A stretch of DNA of 24,037 bases, taken from positions 1-24,037 of the forward strand of contig DAHWKF010000016.1 in the NCBI GenBank assembly GCA_027343785.1. The letters run 5' to 3'. This document shows positions 1 through 6,457 of the stretch, piece after piece; position 1 is the first letter of the stretch, and every line of letters begins with the position of its first letter. The notes under the pieces are model-generated. The model saw nothing but the letters and a program-made list of their open reading frames with translations. It had not been told where the DNA came from and did no database searches. This stretch comes from Leptospirillum sp. (GTDB lineage Bacteria; Nitrospirota; Leptospirillia; Leptospirillales; Leptospirillaceae). Made by a program: the position numbers and the translations under genes.

Positions 1-2
1 AT

Positions 3-95
3 GACAAGGAGGGAAGTCTTGTCTCTCTGGAAGTATTGGACGCTTCGGAGCGGGTGAGCGAAACCCACAAGATCGAGTTTCAAACAACAGGGTAG
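3..95 (+). CDS. DUF2283-like protein, C-terminal end (partial)
   Basis: An open frame enters from the left edge and stops with TAG at 93-95, giving the last 30 residues of a protein. The piece SLVSLEVLDASERV resembles the conserved 'G-I-E-I-L-D-A-S' signature near the end of DUF2283 proteins, small proteins of unknown function. The following DUF4160 gene starts 67 bp downstream on the same strand, and a DUF2442 gene overlaps that one, so the three may be co-transcribed. The start lies outside the window. Assignment rests on one short motif. Confidence 0.5.
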   Translation, partial: DKEGSLVSLEVLDASERVSETHKIEFQTTG

Positions 96-161
96 TTTCG
101 ATTGAACTGTCATCCGATTCATAAAGTTGACCAACATATCAGTTTGAACCAAGGATTGCCG

Positions 162-404
162 ATGCCGGTTGTGTTGAGATACAAGGGGTACACGTTCTTT
201 TTCTTTTCCAACGAAGGGAATCCTCGGGAGACCCCTCACATTCATGTTCGAAGCGGAAGTACTACAGCCAAGTTCTGGCTCAGCCCGGAAGTCCGGCTCG
301 CGTCAAGCTACGATCTGAGCAGTGGGGAGCTAACCGAACTGGCCAGAATCACCTCGGAGAATCGGGAACTTTTTGAAAGGACATGGCATGAATACTTTGG
401 CTAA
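162..404 (+). CDS. DUF4160 domain protein (80 aa)
   Basis: An 80-residue protein starting MPVVLRYKGYTFFFFSNEG, with the 'P-H-I-H-V' motif at about residues 26-30, typical of DUF4160. The ATG at 162 is chosen over the TTG at 102 because AAGGA lies six bases upstream and the family domain begins there. The molecular function is unknown; genes of this family commonly sit next to DUF2442 genes and have been suspected of belonging to toxin-antitoxin-like pairs, which is inference. It overlaps the next gene by 17 bp. A decayed second copy lies near 2213-2301. Confidence 0.75.
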   Translation: MPVVLRYKGYTFFFFSNEGNPRETPHIHVRSGSTTAKFWLSPEVRLASSYDLSSGELTELARITSENRELFERTWHEYFG

Positions 405-645
405 AACCGTGAATTTTGATCTGGAATTCATGTGGGTCGATTTATCCGACGGTCGTCGGTTGGGTGTTCCCTTGGCTTATTTTCCCCGACTTCTTCATGC
501 AACACCGGAACAACGGACCAGATATGAAATCAGCGGGGGAGGGTCCGGGCTCCATTGGGATGAAATTGACGAAGATATCAGTGTCGAAGGATTGTTGAGG
601 GGAATTGGAGATCAGACCAAAGCCCACCATGCCCTGGGGACTTAG
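388..645 (+). CDS. DUF2442 domain protein (85 aa)
   Basis: An 85-residue protein. After the start comes 'F-M-W-V-D-L-S-D-G-R-R-L-G-V-P-L' (about residues 11-26) and later 'H-W-D-E-I-D-E-D-I-S-V-E-G-L-L' (about 56-70), the hallmark pattern of DUF2442, where a pair of acidic patches precedes the 'I-S-V-E-G-L' end. ATG 388 is preferred to TTG 373 because GAAAGG ends seven bases before it. The 17-bp overlap with the DUF4160 gene implies translational coupling. Function is not known. Confidence 0.75.
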   Translation: MNTLAKTVNFDLEFMWVDLSDGRRLGVPLAYFPRLLHATPEQRTRYEISGGGSGLHWDEIDEDISVEGLLRGIGDQTKAHHALGT

Positions 646-966
646 CCTTCAACCGAAATCCGGTATCCGTTCGAGGTCAAAAAGGTCATTTACCGTCATT
701 ATCAATAATCTCTGTAGCGTGGGAAAAAGGAAGCCACGGGATCGACGAGTTTCCCTTTTCGGAAAAAAGGAGATCCGGTTCAATTTTCGATGGCCGAATC
801 TCCTTCCAGAACTGAAGCCATCTTCAGAGAAAATTCCGGTGCCGGTTCGAGGACAAAAAACGGTAAAAAAAGAGCATCAAAGATCACTCCTGATTTTCAA
901 GTAAATAGTTGTGGAATAAAACAAGATAACAGAAGATCATGAACCATGAAAAACATCCGCTTCATT
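646..966. other. Gene-free stretch with one imperfect inverted repeat
   Basis: No credible gene. A 99-codon frame at 605-904 has no family resemblance, starts with TTG inside the DUF2442 gene and has a basic, low-information composition. An inverted repeat (GGAGATCCGG at 769-778 against CCGAATCTCC at 794-803, 9 of 10 bases pairing) could be a terminator for the upstream DUF pair, but no T-run follows. Confidence 0.4.
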
Positions 967-1012
967 ACTTCGAATCTAAAGGCCTGGGGTTCGAATTCCT
1001 CCAGGCGCGCCA
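967..1012 (+). tRNA. Degenerate 3' half of a tRNA-Arg gene (non-functional remnant)
   Basis: From 967 the sequence follows the 3' half of bacterial tRNA-Arg(UCU): an anticodon-loop-like ACTTCGAATC (ACTTCTAATC expected), a variable-loop AAGG, a T-arm with GGTTCGAAT, and the end AGGCGCG-CCA at 1004-1012. The anticodon and several stem pairs are mutated, and no 5' half with D-arm is present upstream, so it cannot be a working tRNA. Such 3' fragments are typically left by integrases that use tRNA genes as attachment sites; no integrase gene is in this window. Identification is by eye against the common tRNA-Arg consensus. Confidence 0.5.
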
Positions 1013-1172
1013 ATACCTTCGCCGATCGATAGAGGTCCTCCACTCCTCAGGGTTGGTTTTGTCGCAGGAATGAAAGCCAGTTCGGAATGCAATCCGCCTT
1101 TTTGTCCCCTTGTCAAGAATCCCCACGCCTCCATGAAGATGTTCCGTTGACAGGTGAGCGTAGACCTAGGTC

Positions 1173-1531
1173 GTGGAGTCATCCCTCCCCCCTTTGATCC
1201 CGCTTGGCGAGCGGGTCATTGAGGTTCGGGGTGTTCCCTTGGCCTGGACAAACGATCCGCCGTTCGTCCGGGCCTATGCCTGGGTTTTGCTAAACCTCCG
1301 CTTCGGTCCTTCCCTCGCGCCCCTGAATATACAGAAACTGGCGACCAACTTCCGGACAGGTGTGACGGATGCGAGACAGGCACTGGACCAACTTGTCCGG
1401 GAGGGAGATCTGATCGTTCCGAGTGAACGCTGGGGGAAGGGCCGTACTGGCAGGCGTCCATCCGGTGGTCACTCGACAAGTCCATGGAAATGGGCAGAGC
1501 GGAGATACTTTTCCCAAGGGAAGAGAAATGA
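1173..1531 (+). pseudogene. Frameshifted gene with winged-helix-like segment
   Basis: From GTG 1173 a sensible frame encodes VRGVPLAWTNDPPFVRAY followed by a segment (LNIQKLATNF...DARQALDQLVREGDLIV) that looks like a winged-helix DNA-binding domain. Near 1435-1441 (a run of G and A bases) the coherent reading moves to another frame, continuing PYWQASIRWSLDKSMEMGRA and ending with TGA at 1529-1531. The original frame runs on to 1628 but becomes low-complexity and overlaps the opposite higA gene. I read it as a broken regulator- or replication-type gene of mobile DNA; the family is not recognised. A sequencing error in the G-run is the alternative. Confidence 0.4.
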
Positions 1532-1550
1532 CGCGTGCGATGGGGTGGTC

Positions 1551-1826
1551 TCAGGAAATGATGGATTCTACGACGGGTTTTGGCTTTTGCCTGGCGGACC
1601 ACAGATCCCACTGCAACTGCATTCGTAACCAGAAATCCGCCTCGATTCCAAGAGCCGATTCGAGATGCAGGGCCATTTCGACAATCATGTCGGATCTGCC
1701 GTTCAGAAGGGCCGACAAGGCCTGCCTTGTGACCCCCAGGCGTCTGGCCGCCTCAGAAACATTCATTCCCGGAGGGAGGTATTCCCTCAGAACTTCGCCG
1801 GGATGGGCAGGACCGTGTATGTCCAT
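1551..1826 (-). CDS. higA: HigA-family antitoxin (91 aa)
   Basis: A 91-residue protein beginning MDIHGPAHPGEVLREYL, the classic start of HigA/VapI-type antitoxins. A helix-turn-helix spans about residues 22-44 (NVSEAARRLGVTRQALSALL), followed by the usual 'A-L-H-L-E-S-A-L-G-I-E-A-D-F-W-L-R-M-Q' region. In the family it binds and neutralises the HigB ribosome-dependent RNase and represses its own operon. It lies 15 bp downstream of higB in the usual toxin-first order; AGGAG sits nine bases before the ATG. The antitoxin frame is intact although the toxin gene is not. Confidence 0.9.
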   Translation of the reverse strand: MDIHGPAHPGEVLREYLPPGMNVSEAARRLGVTRQALSALLNGRSDMIVEMALHLESALGIEADFWLRMQLQWDLWSARQKPKPVVESIIS

Positions 1827-1841
1827 AGTTAGGCACTCCTT

Positions 1842-2120
1842 TCAATGGTAATCGACATAATCCACATAGAAAGCGTCTTCGCCTTCGAACCGAAAGATCC
1901 GTCTTTAGTTGCCATCGAACCGGAGAGACCAGAATCCCCCAAGATCTCCACCCAGTTTGTGGAGGGTCCAGGCCGGGGCATTCATCTGTTCGGGGTTTTG
2001 GGCAACGTTCAAGTCGGTCAGAAGTAGTTGGAACCGGGCGGCATGCGAGGGTTGGATCCCCGCCTTGGAGACTTTTTGGAAAATAGCCTGAAGTCCCTTG
2101 CGCCGCAAACTCCAAATCAT
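1842..2120 (-). pseudogene. higB: higB toxin gene with an internal stop codon
   Basis: The frame starts MIWSLRRKGLQAIFQKVSKAG and reads as a HigB/RelE-fold mRNA interferase for 71 codons. It then meets TAA at 1905-1907, exactly where family members carry Trp in 'G-N-W-R'. The same frame continues without further damage (FRFEGEDAFYVDYVDYH) to a normal TGA at 1842-1844, giving the expected 92 residues. The stop removes the last strand and the final Asp90-Tyr91-His92, residues needed for catalysis in Proteus vulgaris HigB. The toxin is therefore expected to be inactive unless the stop is suppressed or is a sequencing error. Confidence 0.8.
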
Positions 2121-2125
2121 GGGCT

Positions 2126-2154
2126 AACGTAGTCTGTCATGTGTCGCTTGTCAA
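2126..2154 (-). promoter_or_regulatory. Putative higBA promoter
   Basis: On the minus strand TTGACA (2154-2149) matches the -35 consensus perfectly. After 17 bp comes TACGTT (2131-2126) as a weak -10. The predicted start of transcription falls on or next to the higB ATG at 2120, so the transcript would be almost leaderless. TGTCA occurs twice on the plus strand here (2135-2139 and 2149-2153) and could be part of a HigA operator, which is speculative. Confidence 0.4.
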
Positions 2155-2212
2155 TCAGGGCTACCGTTCCGGAATCAGTGGATTGAATTGGAAATTGTTG
2201 CAATGGGTTCCA

Positions 2213-2301
2213 GAAGAACCCCACACCATATTCGAAGCGGAAGCGCAACAGCCAATTTCTGATACAGTACGGAAGTCCGGCGCGCGTCAAGCTCATCCTG
2301 A
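2213..2301 (+). pseudogene. Decayed second copy of the DUF4160 gene
   Basis: This stretch lines up by eye with 228-316 of the intact DUF4160 gene. Shared blocks include TTCGAAGCGGAAG (2231 on), ACAGCCAA, CGGAAGTCCGGC and GCGCGTCAAGCT, separated by point differences and small indels. No frame stays open through it. About 60 bp further on, TTTCCCCGACTT at 2362-2373 recalls the DUF2442 gene at about 480-491, so the duplicate may once have carried both genes and then lost the middle. Confidence 0.6.
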
Positions 2302-3026
2302 CTGTCGAGACTTTTCCTGAAAGGGCCTGAGATCCGGACGATTTTCTTGTGATATAATTCAATAGGGAAATTTCCCCGACTTGAGCCGCTCAGCCTGAAG
2401 ATGAGGAAGTGTCCAGGGGATGAAAACTTCCGGAAGGGCTGGTGGAATCTTCAGCGGTCCAATGGTGTTTCTGGGAGTGCCCCGAAGGGTGTCGGGAGGA
2501 AGAATCGATATCCGGAAATGCCGAAGATTCGGCCCATCTGCGGAATCATCGGCAAGTCATACTCCGGGGAAACCCGGAGGGTATGCCAAAAGTGAATTTT
2601 TTTACAAGGGTTTGAAACATGTGCTGGATCGTGCGTCAATCGTTGTGAGGAAAGCCTGAATCCGGATCGGAAACATGCTGGATTCCGTTTCAAGACCGGA
2701 TCCGGGCCAGGAATGGACTTTCATTTTCAGGTGTCAAAGTTTTTGAGAACGGCCCGTCAATTACCCACCTATTATTGAATATCCGAACGAACTTTTCCTG
2801 GGTCGCCACAAAAAAATAGAAGAATATTTTCCTTCATGCGGAATTCCTCCCATCCTGGTTTTTCAGTGGGGAATTTCCGGTGAGACCGGAGGATCCGCCC
2901 GCTTTTTCGCTGTGGGAATCCGTGTTTTTCCCGATTTTTGTATTGGGATTGGGAGACATCGGATGGCCGGTTTCATGAGGGTTTGTCGGTTTGCGAACAC
3001 CCGCATGACCGATTGGGGGAGGCGTT
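2302..3026. other. About 725 bp without a credible gene; one strong hairpin
   Basis: Frames of 60-80 codons exist on both strands (2401-2659 plus, 2451-2693 minus), but none has family resemblance or a good ribosome-binding site. The main structure is a hairpin at 2558-2585. A small inverted repeat (TCCGGT 2876-2881, ACCGGA 2885-2890) lies nearer the chorismatase gene. The promoter for the pigment genes at 3027 must lie here or just upstream, but no convincing -35/-10 pair was found. Confidence 0.4.
2558..2585. repeat. Hairpin-forming inverted repeat
   Basis: CATACTCCGGG (2558-2568) pairs with CCCGGAGGGTATG (2573-2585): 11 base pairs with a two-base bulge and a four-base loop. There is no T-tract on either side, so a simple terminator is unlikely. 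It may be a dispersed palindromic element; no second copy was seen in this window. Confidence 0.5.
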
Positions 3027-4046
3027 ATGCAAGAAAAGAGTCTCTTTAGCGAAGCGGTGAAAAGAAAGGCCGCTCCCTTGCATGTAACCTGCTGTTCTCC
3101 GGAAGAACTCGCCTTATTTCTTTCAGAAGGCACGCAGTCTCTGCTGGGAGTCGCCGGTTACAGCAAGTATACGGTGAACGATCCCGTTTTTCCCGCTCCA
3201 TTTATCCATATCCCGATCGCGCCTGTCGAAGATGACGTTCTTTTTGAGCTTTGGAGCACAGACGAGTCTGTGCGGTATGAACGGCATGGGCCGATCCATT
3301 TGGCCTACGGCTCGACAATCCTCTTTGGCTGTCTGACCGTTGACTCCCTTCCCGGAGACAATCTGGCCATCGGGACCGAAAAAGCTTACAGATTGTTATT
3401 TTCTCACATGGATTGCTCGGGTTACGGGAACTTACTGAGGATATGGCACTTTATTTCACATATAAGCGACGATTCAAGCGGTCTGGAGCGATATCGGGCA
3501 TTCAACGAAGGACGCTATCGGGCCTTTGTGGCCTGCGGGAAGGATGTGAGAAACGCTCCGGCCGCGTCGGCGCTGGGGAGTCCGGAAGGCCCCCTGGCCA
3601 TCTATTTTATCGCGTCCAAATTCCCTGGTGTGCCTTTGGAGAACAAACGCCAGGTCAGCGCCTACAACTATCCGAAAGATTATGGTCCTTGCAGTCCCGT
3701 TTTCTCCAGGGCGATGCGTGCCAGCTGTCAGACCTTTATTTCCGGAACGGCGAGCATCGTGGGCCATGCCAGCATGTACCGGGGAGACCTGTCGGAACAA
3801 ACCCGAGAGACGATCGCCAACCTCTGTGTGTTGCTCACAAACGACAAAGACGGAAGTCTTCCGTCTTCAGGAATGCGATTCAAGGCGTATTTGCGGTATC
3901 CGGGACACCTGCCTTTTGTCCGTGAAGCCTTGTCTGAAAAATTCGGAAGCCAAACCCCGGTCGCATTTTTTCAGGCCCAGATCTGTCGACGCGAGTTGCT
4001 CCTGGAAATCGAAGGCACTTTAGATTCAACAGGGCCGTCCCTTTGA
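3027..4046 (+). CDS. Chorismatase of the FkbO/Hyg5/XanB2 family (probable 3-hydroxybenzoate synthase)
   Basis: This 339-residue cytosolic enzyme should split chorismate into hydroxybenzoate and pyruvate. Family marks: 'V-R-Y-E-R-H-G-P-I-H' (about 82-91), RYRAFNEGRYRAF (about 155-167), RQVSAYNYPKDYGPCSPVFS (208-227), SGTASIVGHASM (239-250) and QICRRELLLEIEG (318-330). Cys320 in the last motif is the residue associated with hydroxybenzoate-forming (Hyg5/XanB2) rather than FkbO-type members. XanB2 supplies the aromatic starter of xanthomonadin, an aryl polyene, so this probably primes the pathway encoded next door. The start is set by GGGGGAGG four bases upstream of the ATG. The glycosyltransferase gene follows 48 bp later. 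Whether it forms the 3- or 4-isomer cannot be read from sequence. Confidence 0.85.
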   Translation: MQEKSLFSEAVKRKAAPLHVTCCSPEELALFLSEGTQSLLGVAGYSKYTVNDPVFPAPFIHIPIAPVEDDVLFELWSTDESVRYERHGPIHLAYGSTILFGCLTVDSLPGDNLAIGTEKAYRLLFSHMDCSGYGNLLRIWHFISHISDDSSGLERYRAFNEGRYRAFVACGKDVRNAPAASALGSPEGPLAIYFIASKFPGVPLENKRQVSAYNYPKDYGPCSPVFSRAMRASCQTFISGTASIVGHASMYRGDLSEQTRETIANLCVLLTNDKDGSLPSSGMRFKAYLRYPGHLPFVREALSEKFGSQTPVAFFQAQICRRELLLEIEGTLDSTGPSL

Positions 4047-4094
4047 AGGGATGAACGTTGTTTTGTGTCCAGTCTCTGGAAGAAAGAGAACTCT

Positions 4095-4949
4095 ATGAGC
4101 ATACATACTGGAAATGTCACGGGACGATGTGGGAGGATCGAGGCCGTTCCTTCCCGGAACGGTCCTGGACATTTCACACCGTTGGTCATGATTCCCAGCT
4201 ACAACACCGGCAAGAAACTGTTTGAAACGGTTCTCGCCGCGCGCTGTTTCTGGTCAACCGTCTGGGTGGTCGTGGACGGCAGCACGGACCATAGCCCGGA
4301 AACGCTTGCGTCGGCTTTTCCGTTCGACCCTGGCTTGCGCGTGATTGTCTTGTCCCGCAACCGGGGGAAGGGGGTCGCCATCCGGTATGGAGCAGAAGAG
4401 GCAAGCCGGTTGGGTTTTTCTCACGTTCTGGCCATGGATGCGGACGGCCAGCACCCGGCTCGATTGATCCCGGAATTTATGGACTGTGCCAGGTCTCACC
4501 CCGACAGTCTTATTCTCGGGCGCCCGATATTTGATGTCACCGCCCCGCCGCTGAGGGTTCACGGAAGGAAAATCTCCAACTGGTTCGCCAATCTCGAAAC
4601 GTTGTGGGCGGGGATGGGGGATTCCCTTTTTGGTTTTCGGGTCTACCCGATCGGTCCGCTTCTGGAAGCCTTCAAAAAGAGTCCAGGGATGCGAGGGTTC
4701 GATTTCGATCCGGAGGCGGCGGTCCGGATTTCATGGAGTGGTACGCCAATGATCAATCTGGAGGCTCCAGTGACTTATTTCAGCCAAAGCGAGGGTGGGG
4801 TCTCACATTTCAGGTATTTTCGCGATAACGTCCTTTTGACCTGGATGCATATCCGCCTGATTTTCGGTTTCCTGCTCAGGTTCCCGATGCTGTTATGGAG
4901 ACGGACCAAATCATTTTCGCGATCGAAAATGCGATCGAGACCGACATGA
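4095..4949 (+). CDS. Family 2 glycosyltransferase (aryl-polyene type)
   Basis: A GT-A fold glycosyltransferase. It shows the N-terminal 'V-M-I-P-S-Y-N-T-G' strand (about 31-39), the nucleotide-binding VVVDGSTD (58-65) and the metal-binding MDADGQH (114-120). A hydrophobic, basic tail (about 255-275) suggests attachment to the inner membrane face. In aryl-polyene loci a similar enzyme, often fused to an acyltransferase, adds the sugar head group; here the acyltransferase is a separate gene at 11708. ATG 4095 gives 284 residues; GTG 4065 would add ten non-conserved residues and cannot be excluded. It is likely co-transcribed with the chorismatase gene and converges with the ApeP-like gene. Confidence 0.85.
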   Translation: MSIHTGNVTGRCGRIEAVPSRNGPGHFTPLVMIPSYNTGKKLFETVLAARCFWSTVWVVVDGSTDHSPETLASAFPFDPGLRVIVLSRNRGKGVAIRYGAEEASRLGFSHVLAMDADGQHPARLIPEFMDCARSHPDSLILGRPIFDVTAPPLRVHGRKISNWFANLETLWAGMGDSLFGFRVYPIGPLLEAFKKSPGMRGFDFDPEAAVRISWSGTPMINLEAPVTYFSQSEGGVSHFRYFRDNVLLTWMHIRLIFGFLLRFPMLLWRRTKSFSRSKMRSRPT

Positions 4950-5077
4950 TTTCGTCGGGGGGTTTCCGGAAGCATGTTCAGGATATCCTCGTTGGCGAGG
5001 CTTCCTCAGGGGGTCTCAAGAATAAGGAGCTCCACAGCGAATTCGGATCTGCTGATATCAAACGAAAAGTCCGTTGA
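4895..5077 (+). CDS. Possible small protein overlapping the glycosyltransferase end
   Basis: A 60-codon frame starts at ATG 4895 inside the glycosyltransferase gene and ends at 5077. Its composition is protein-like (amphipathic start METDQIIFAIENAIETD, then acidic and basic turns) but matches nothing I recognise. It could be a small coupled gene, the frameshifted tail of a once longer glycosyltransferase, or chance. The remaining 90 bp up to the convergent ApeP-like gene holds nothing clear. Confidence 0.2.
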   Translation: METDQIIFAIENAIETDMISSGGFRKHVQDILVGEASSGGLKNKELHSEFGSADIKRKVR

Positions 5078-5164
5078 GTCTGGTCCGCCAACCCAGATCT
5101 TTATGCGTTCCTGAATCAATCCGTCGTCCCATTCAGAAAGCCTCTTATGGAAGGAAGGGGATTG

Positions 5165-5665
5165 TCATGTCAGGACGGATGATAGCGATCCGGCGCCCGT
5201 CTCCGATGTCTTGTCTTCCCGACGATTTCTTCCAAACCAATGAACAATGACAGCGGCGCGCCCGCTGAGCAACGTGGAGCCCTCAGCACTCAGGGTAAAC
5301 TGGTATATGCTTCGGGACCGGTCGTGGAACAGGCATTTTGCCCAGATTTCCAAGACCTCCGGGGCGGTATCGAGCCAGTCCGTAAAATATTCCAGATCCC
5401 TCAAGCTTGCAAGATACCCCCGGCCGGCTTTCCTGTGCGCGTTTCGGGCGACAAGGCTGCCATGCGTGGCCATTGCCTGAGCGGCATATTCAACACCGCT
5501 CAGGCAATGCAATCGTCCACCGTGTCGAAGGGGATTGTCCCTGTCGCGATGGCTTGTGGCAACGCAAAGGATATGTTCGGTATTCCAGTCGATGACGCCA
5601 TTGATCAGTACCATGGCCCCCGAATGGGGGATCAGTCTGGCGATTCCGGTCCGGTCGATCAGCAT
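5165..5665 (-). CDS. ApeP-like 3-hydroxyacyl-ACP dehydratase
   Basis: A 166-residue single-hotdog dehydratase. Motifs are LIPHSGAMVLINGVIDW (11-27, with His14 as probable catalytic base), 'D-N-P-L-R' at 43-47, and GVEYAAQAMATHGSLVA (57-73, with Glu59). This pattern is specific to the aryl-polyene dehydratase ApeP rather than FabZ. It should remove water from the 3-hydroxyacyl intermediate on the carrier protein in each extension round. The ATG at 5663-5665 overlaps the end of the upstream gene by seven bases (ATGCTGA). It is the last gene of the long minus-strand run. A longer frame reaching to 5860 is only antisense-free extension within the upstream gene and is not used. Confidence 0.88.
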   Translation of the reverse strand: MLIDRTGIARLIPHSGAMVLINGVIDWNTEHILCVATSHRDRDNPLRHGGRLHCLSGVEYAAQAMATHGSLVARNAHRKAGRGYLASLRDLEYFTDWLDTAPEVLEIWAKCLFHDRSRSIYQFTLSAEGSTLLSGRAAVIVHWFGRNRREDKTSETGAGSLSSVLT

Positions 5666-6456
5666 GCAGACACCTCGACTTCGAGACGGTGTCCTGGGAG
5701 TTCCTCGATATCTACCTTCATTGTGAGGCCCGAAGCGATTGCGATCAGTAACGGCAACGAACGACCTGCCGGTGTGCCGAGAGAGAGTTTTGCCATGTCC
5801 GGATCCATGACGGGCAGCCAGGGGCGTTTTCTCCCGTCCATGCGCATGATATCCAGACATGCGATCGCATGTTCGGTTTTTTCAGGTGTCAGAAGGAAAG
5901 AGGTCGCGAATGCGGAAATAATGGGGCGCACATGGTCTATGGGATCCGTGTAGGGGACGTCGTAAGCGATCAGTGCGACCACCCGATGATCGATCAGGAC
6001 ATGGACCGTGGAGTGCAGCAGTCCGACGGCAAAACTTGCATCGAAAGCGCACAGGCTCGTTGAGGATTCCCGGGATCGGGAGGCTATGCCCCAATAACCT
6101 GCAGGCGCGTTATGTACGGAATTGTGAAAACGCGTCGGTGACACCTCCGGATTTGTATGCGCCAAGGCTTCGCAATTCGTGTGCAAAGAAGGGCTATCGC
6201 CTCCGGAGGAGGTAAACACCGTTTCGGTCACGGACGGATCGCGTTGCGCGTTGACATGAGCCTCGAATCCCACCGCCAGGGCGAGGCGTACCGCCTGGCC
6301 TGCCCGTCTGCGTTCCACTGCCGGGAGGGAAACGGGATCCGGCACGCAAAGAGGATGCATCTTCCATTCTCCAGCATTCTTGAGCAAAGGCATGCTGTTC
6401 TTCCAGCCATTCAAACCCGGTCCCAAAAGACCGATTCCTTCCACAAATACCCGCAT
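5659..6456 (-). CDS. ApeC-like ketosynthase partner (chain-length-factor type)
   Basis: A 265-residue protein with only the N-terminal half of the thiolase fold (ketoacyl-synthase N-terminal type 2). Recognisable parts are the start FVEGIGLLGPGLNGW, the central HNSVHNAPAGYWGIA (about 111-125) and STSLCAFDASFAVGLL (132-147). Family members pair with the full ketosynthase and are thought to shape the substrate tunnel and chain length. The C-terminal half that carries the two catalytic histidines is absent, so it should not condense alone. It begins one base after the ketosynthase stop (TGACATG) and overlaps the dehydratase gene, so all three are co-translated. Confidence 0.82.
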   Translation of the reverse strand: MRVFVEGIGLLGPGLNGWKNSMPLLKNAGEWKMHPLCVPDPVSLPAVERRRAGQAVRLALAVGFEAHVNAQRDPSVTETVFTSSGGDSPSLHTNCEALAHTNPEVSPTRFHNSVHNAPAGYWGIASRSRESSTSLCAFDASFAVGLLHSTVHVLIDHRVVALIAYDVPYTDPIDHVRPIISAFATSFLLTPEKTEHAIACLDIMRMDGRKRPWLPVMDPDMAKLSLGTPAGRSLPLLIAIASGLTMKVDIEELPGHRLEVEVSAC

Positions 6457-6457
6457 G

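Noticed and set aside
605..904. 99-codon plus-strand frame after the DUF2442 gene
   Set aside because: TTG start inside the previous gene, no ribosome-binding site that fits, very basic composition and no family pattern.
976..1182. 68-codon minus-strand frame ending GAPGGIRTPGL
   Set aside because: This ending is the well-known false translation of tRNA 3' ends read antisense; it arises from the tRNA-Arg remnant.
1753..2115. 120-codon minus-strand frame across higBA
   Set aside because: It is an out-of-frame reading of the higB region; the HigB pattern lies in the neighbouring frame.
2117..2362. 81-codon minus-strand frame
   Set aside because: Antisense to the decayed DUF4160 copy and overlaps the higBA promoter.
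5666..5860. N-terminal extension of the ApeP-like dehydratase
   Set aside because: The added 65 residues are an out-of-frame reading of the upstream ketosynthase partner; the conserved domain begins at the ATG at 5663-5665.
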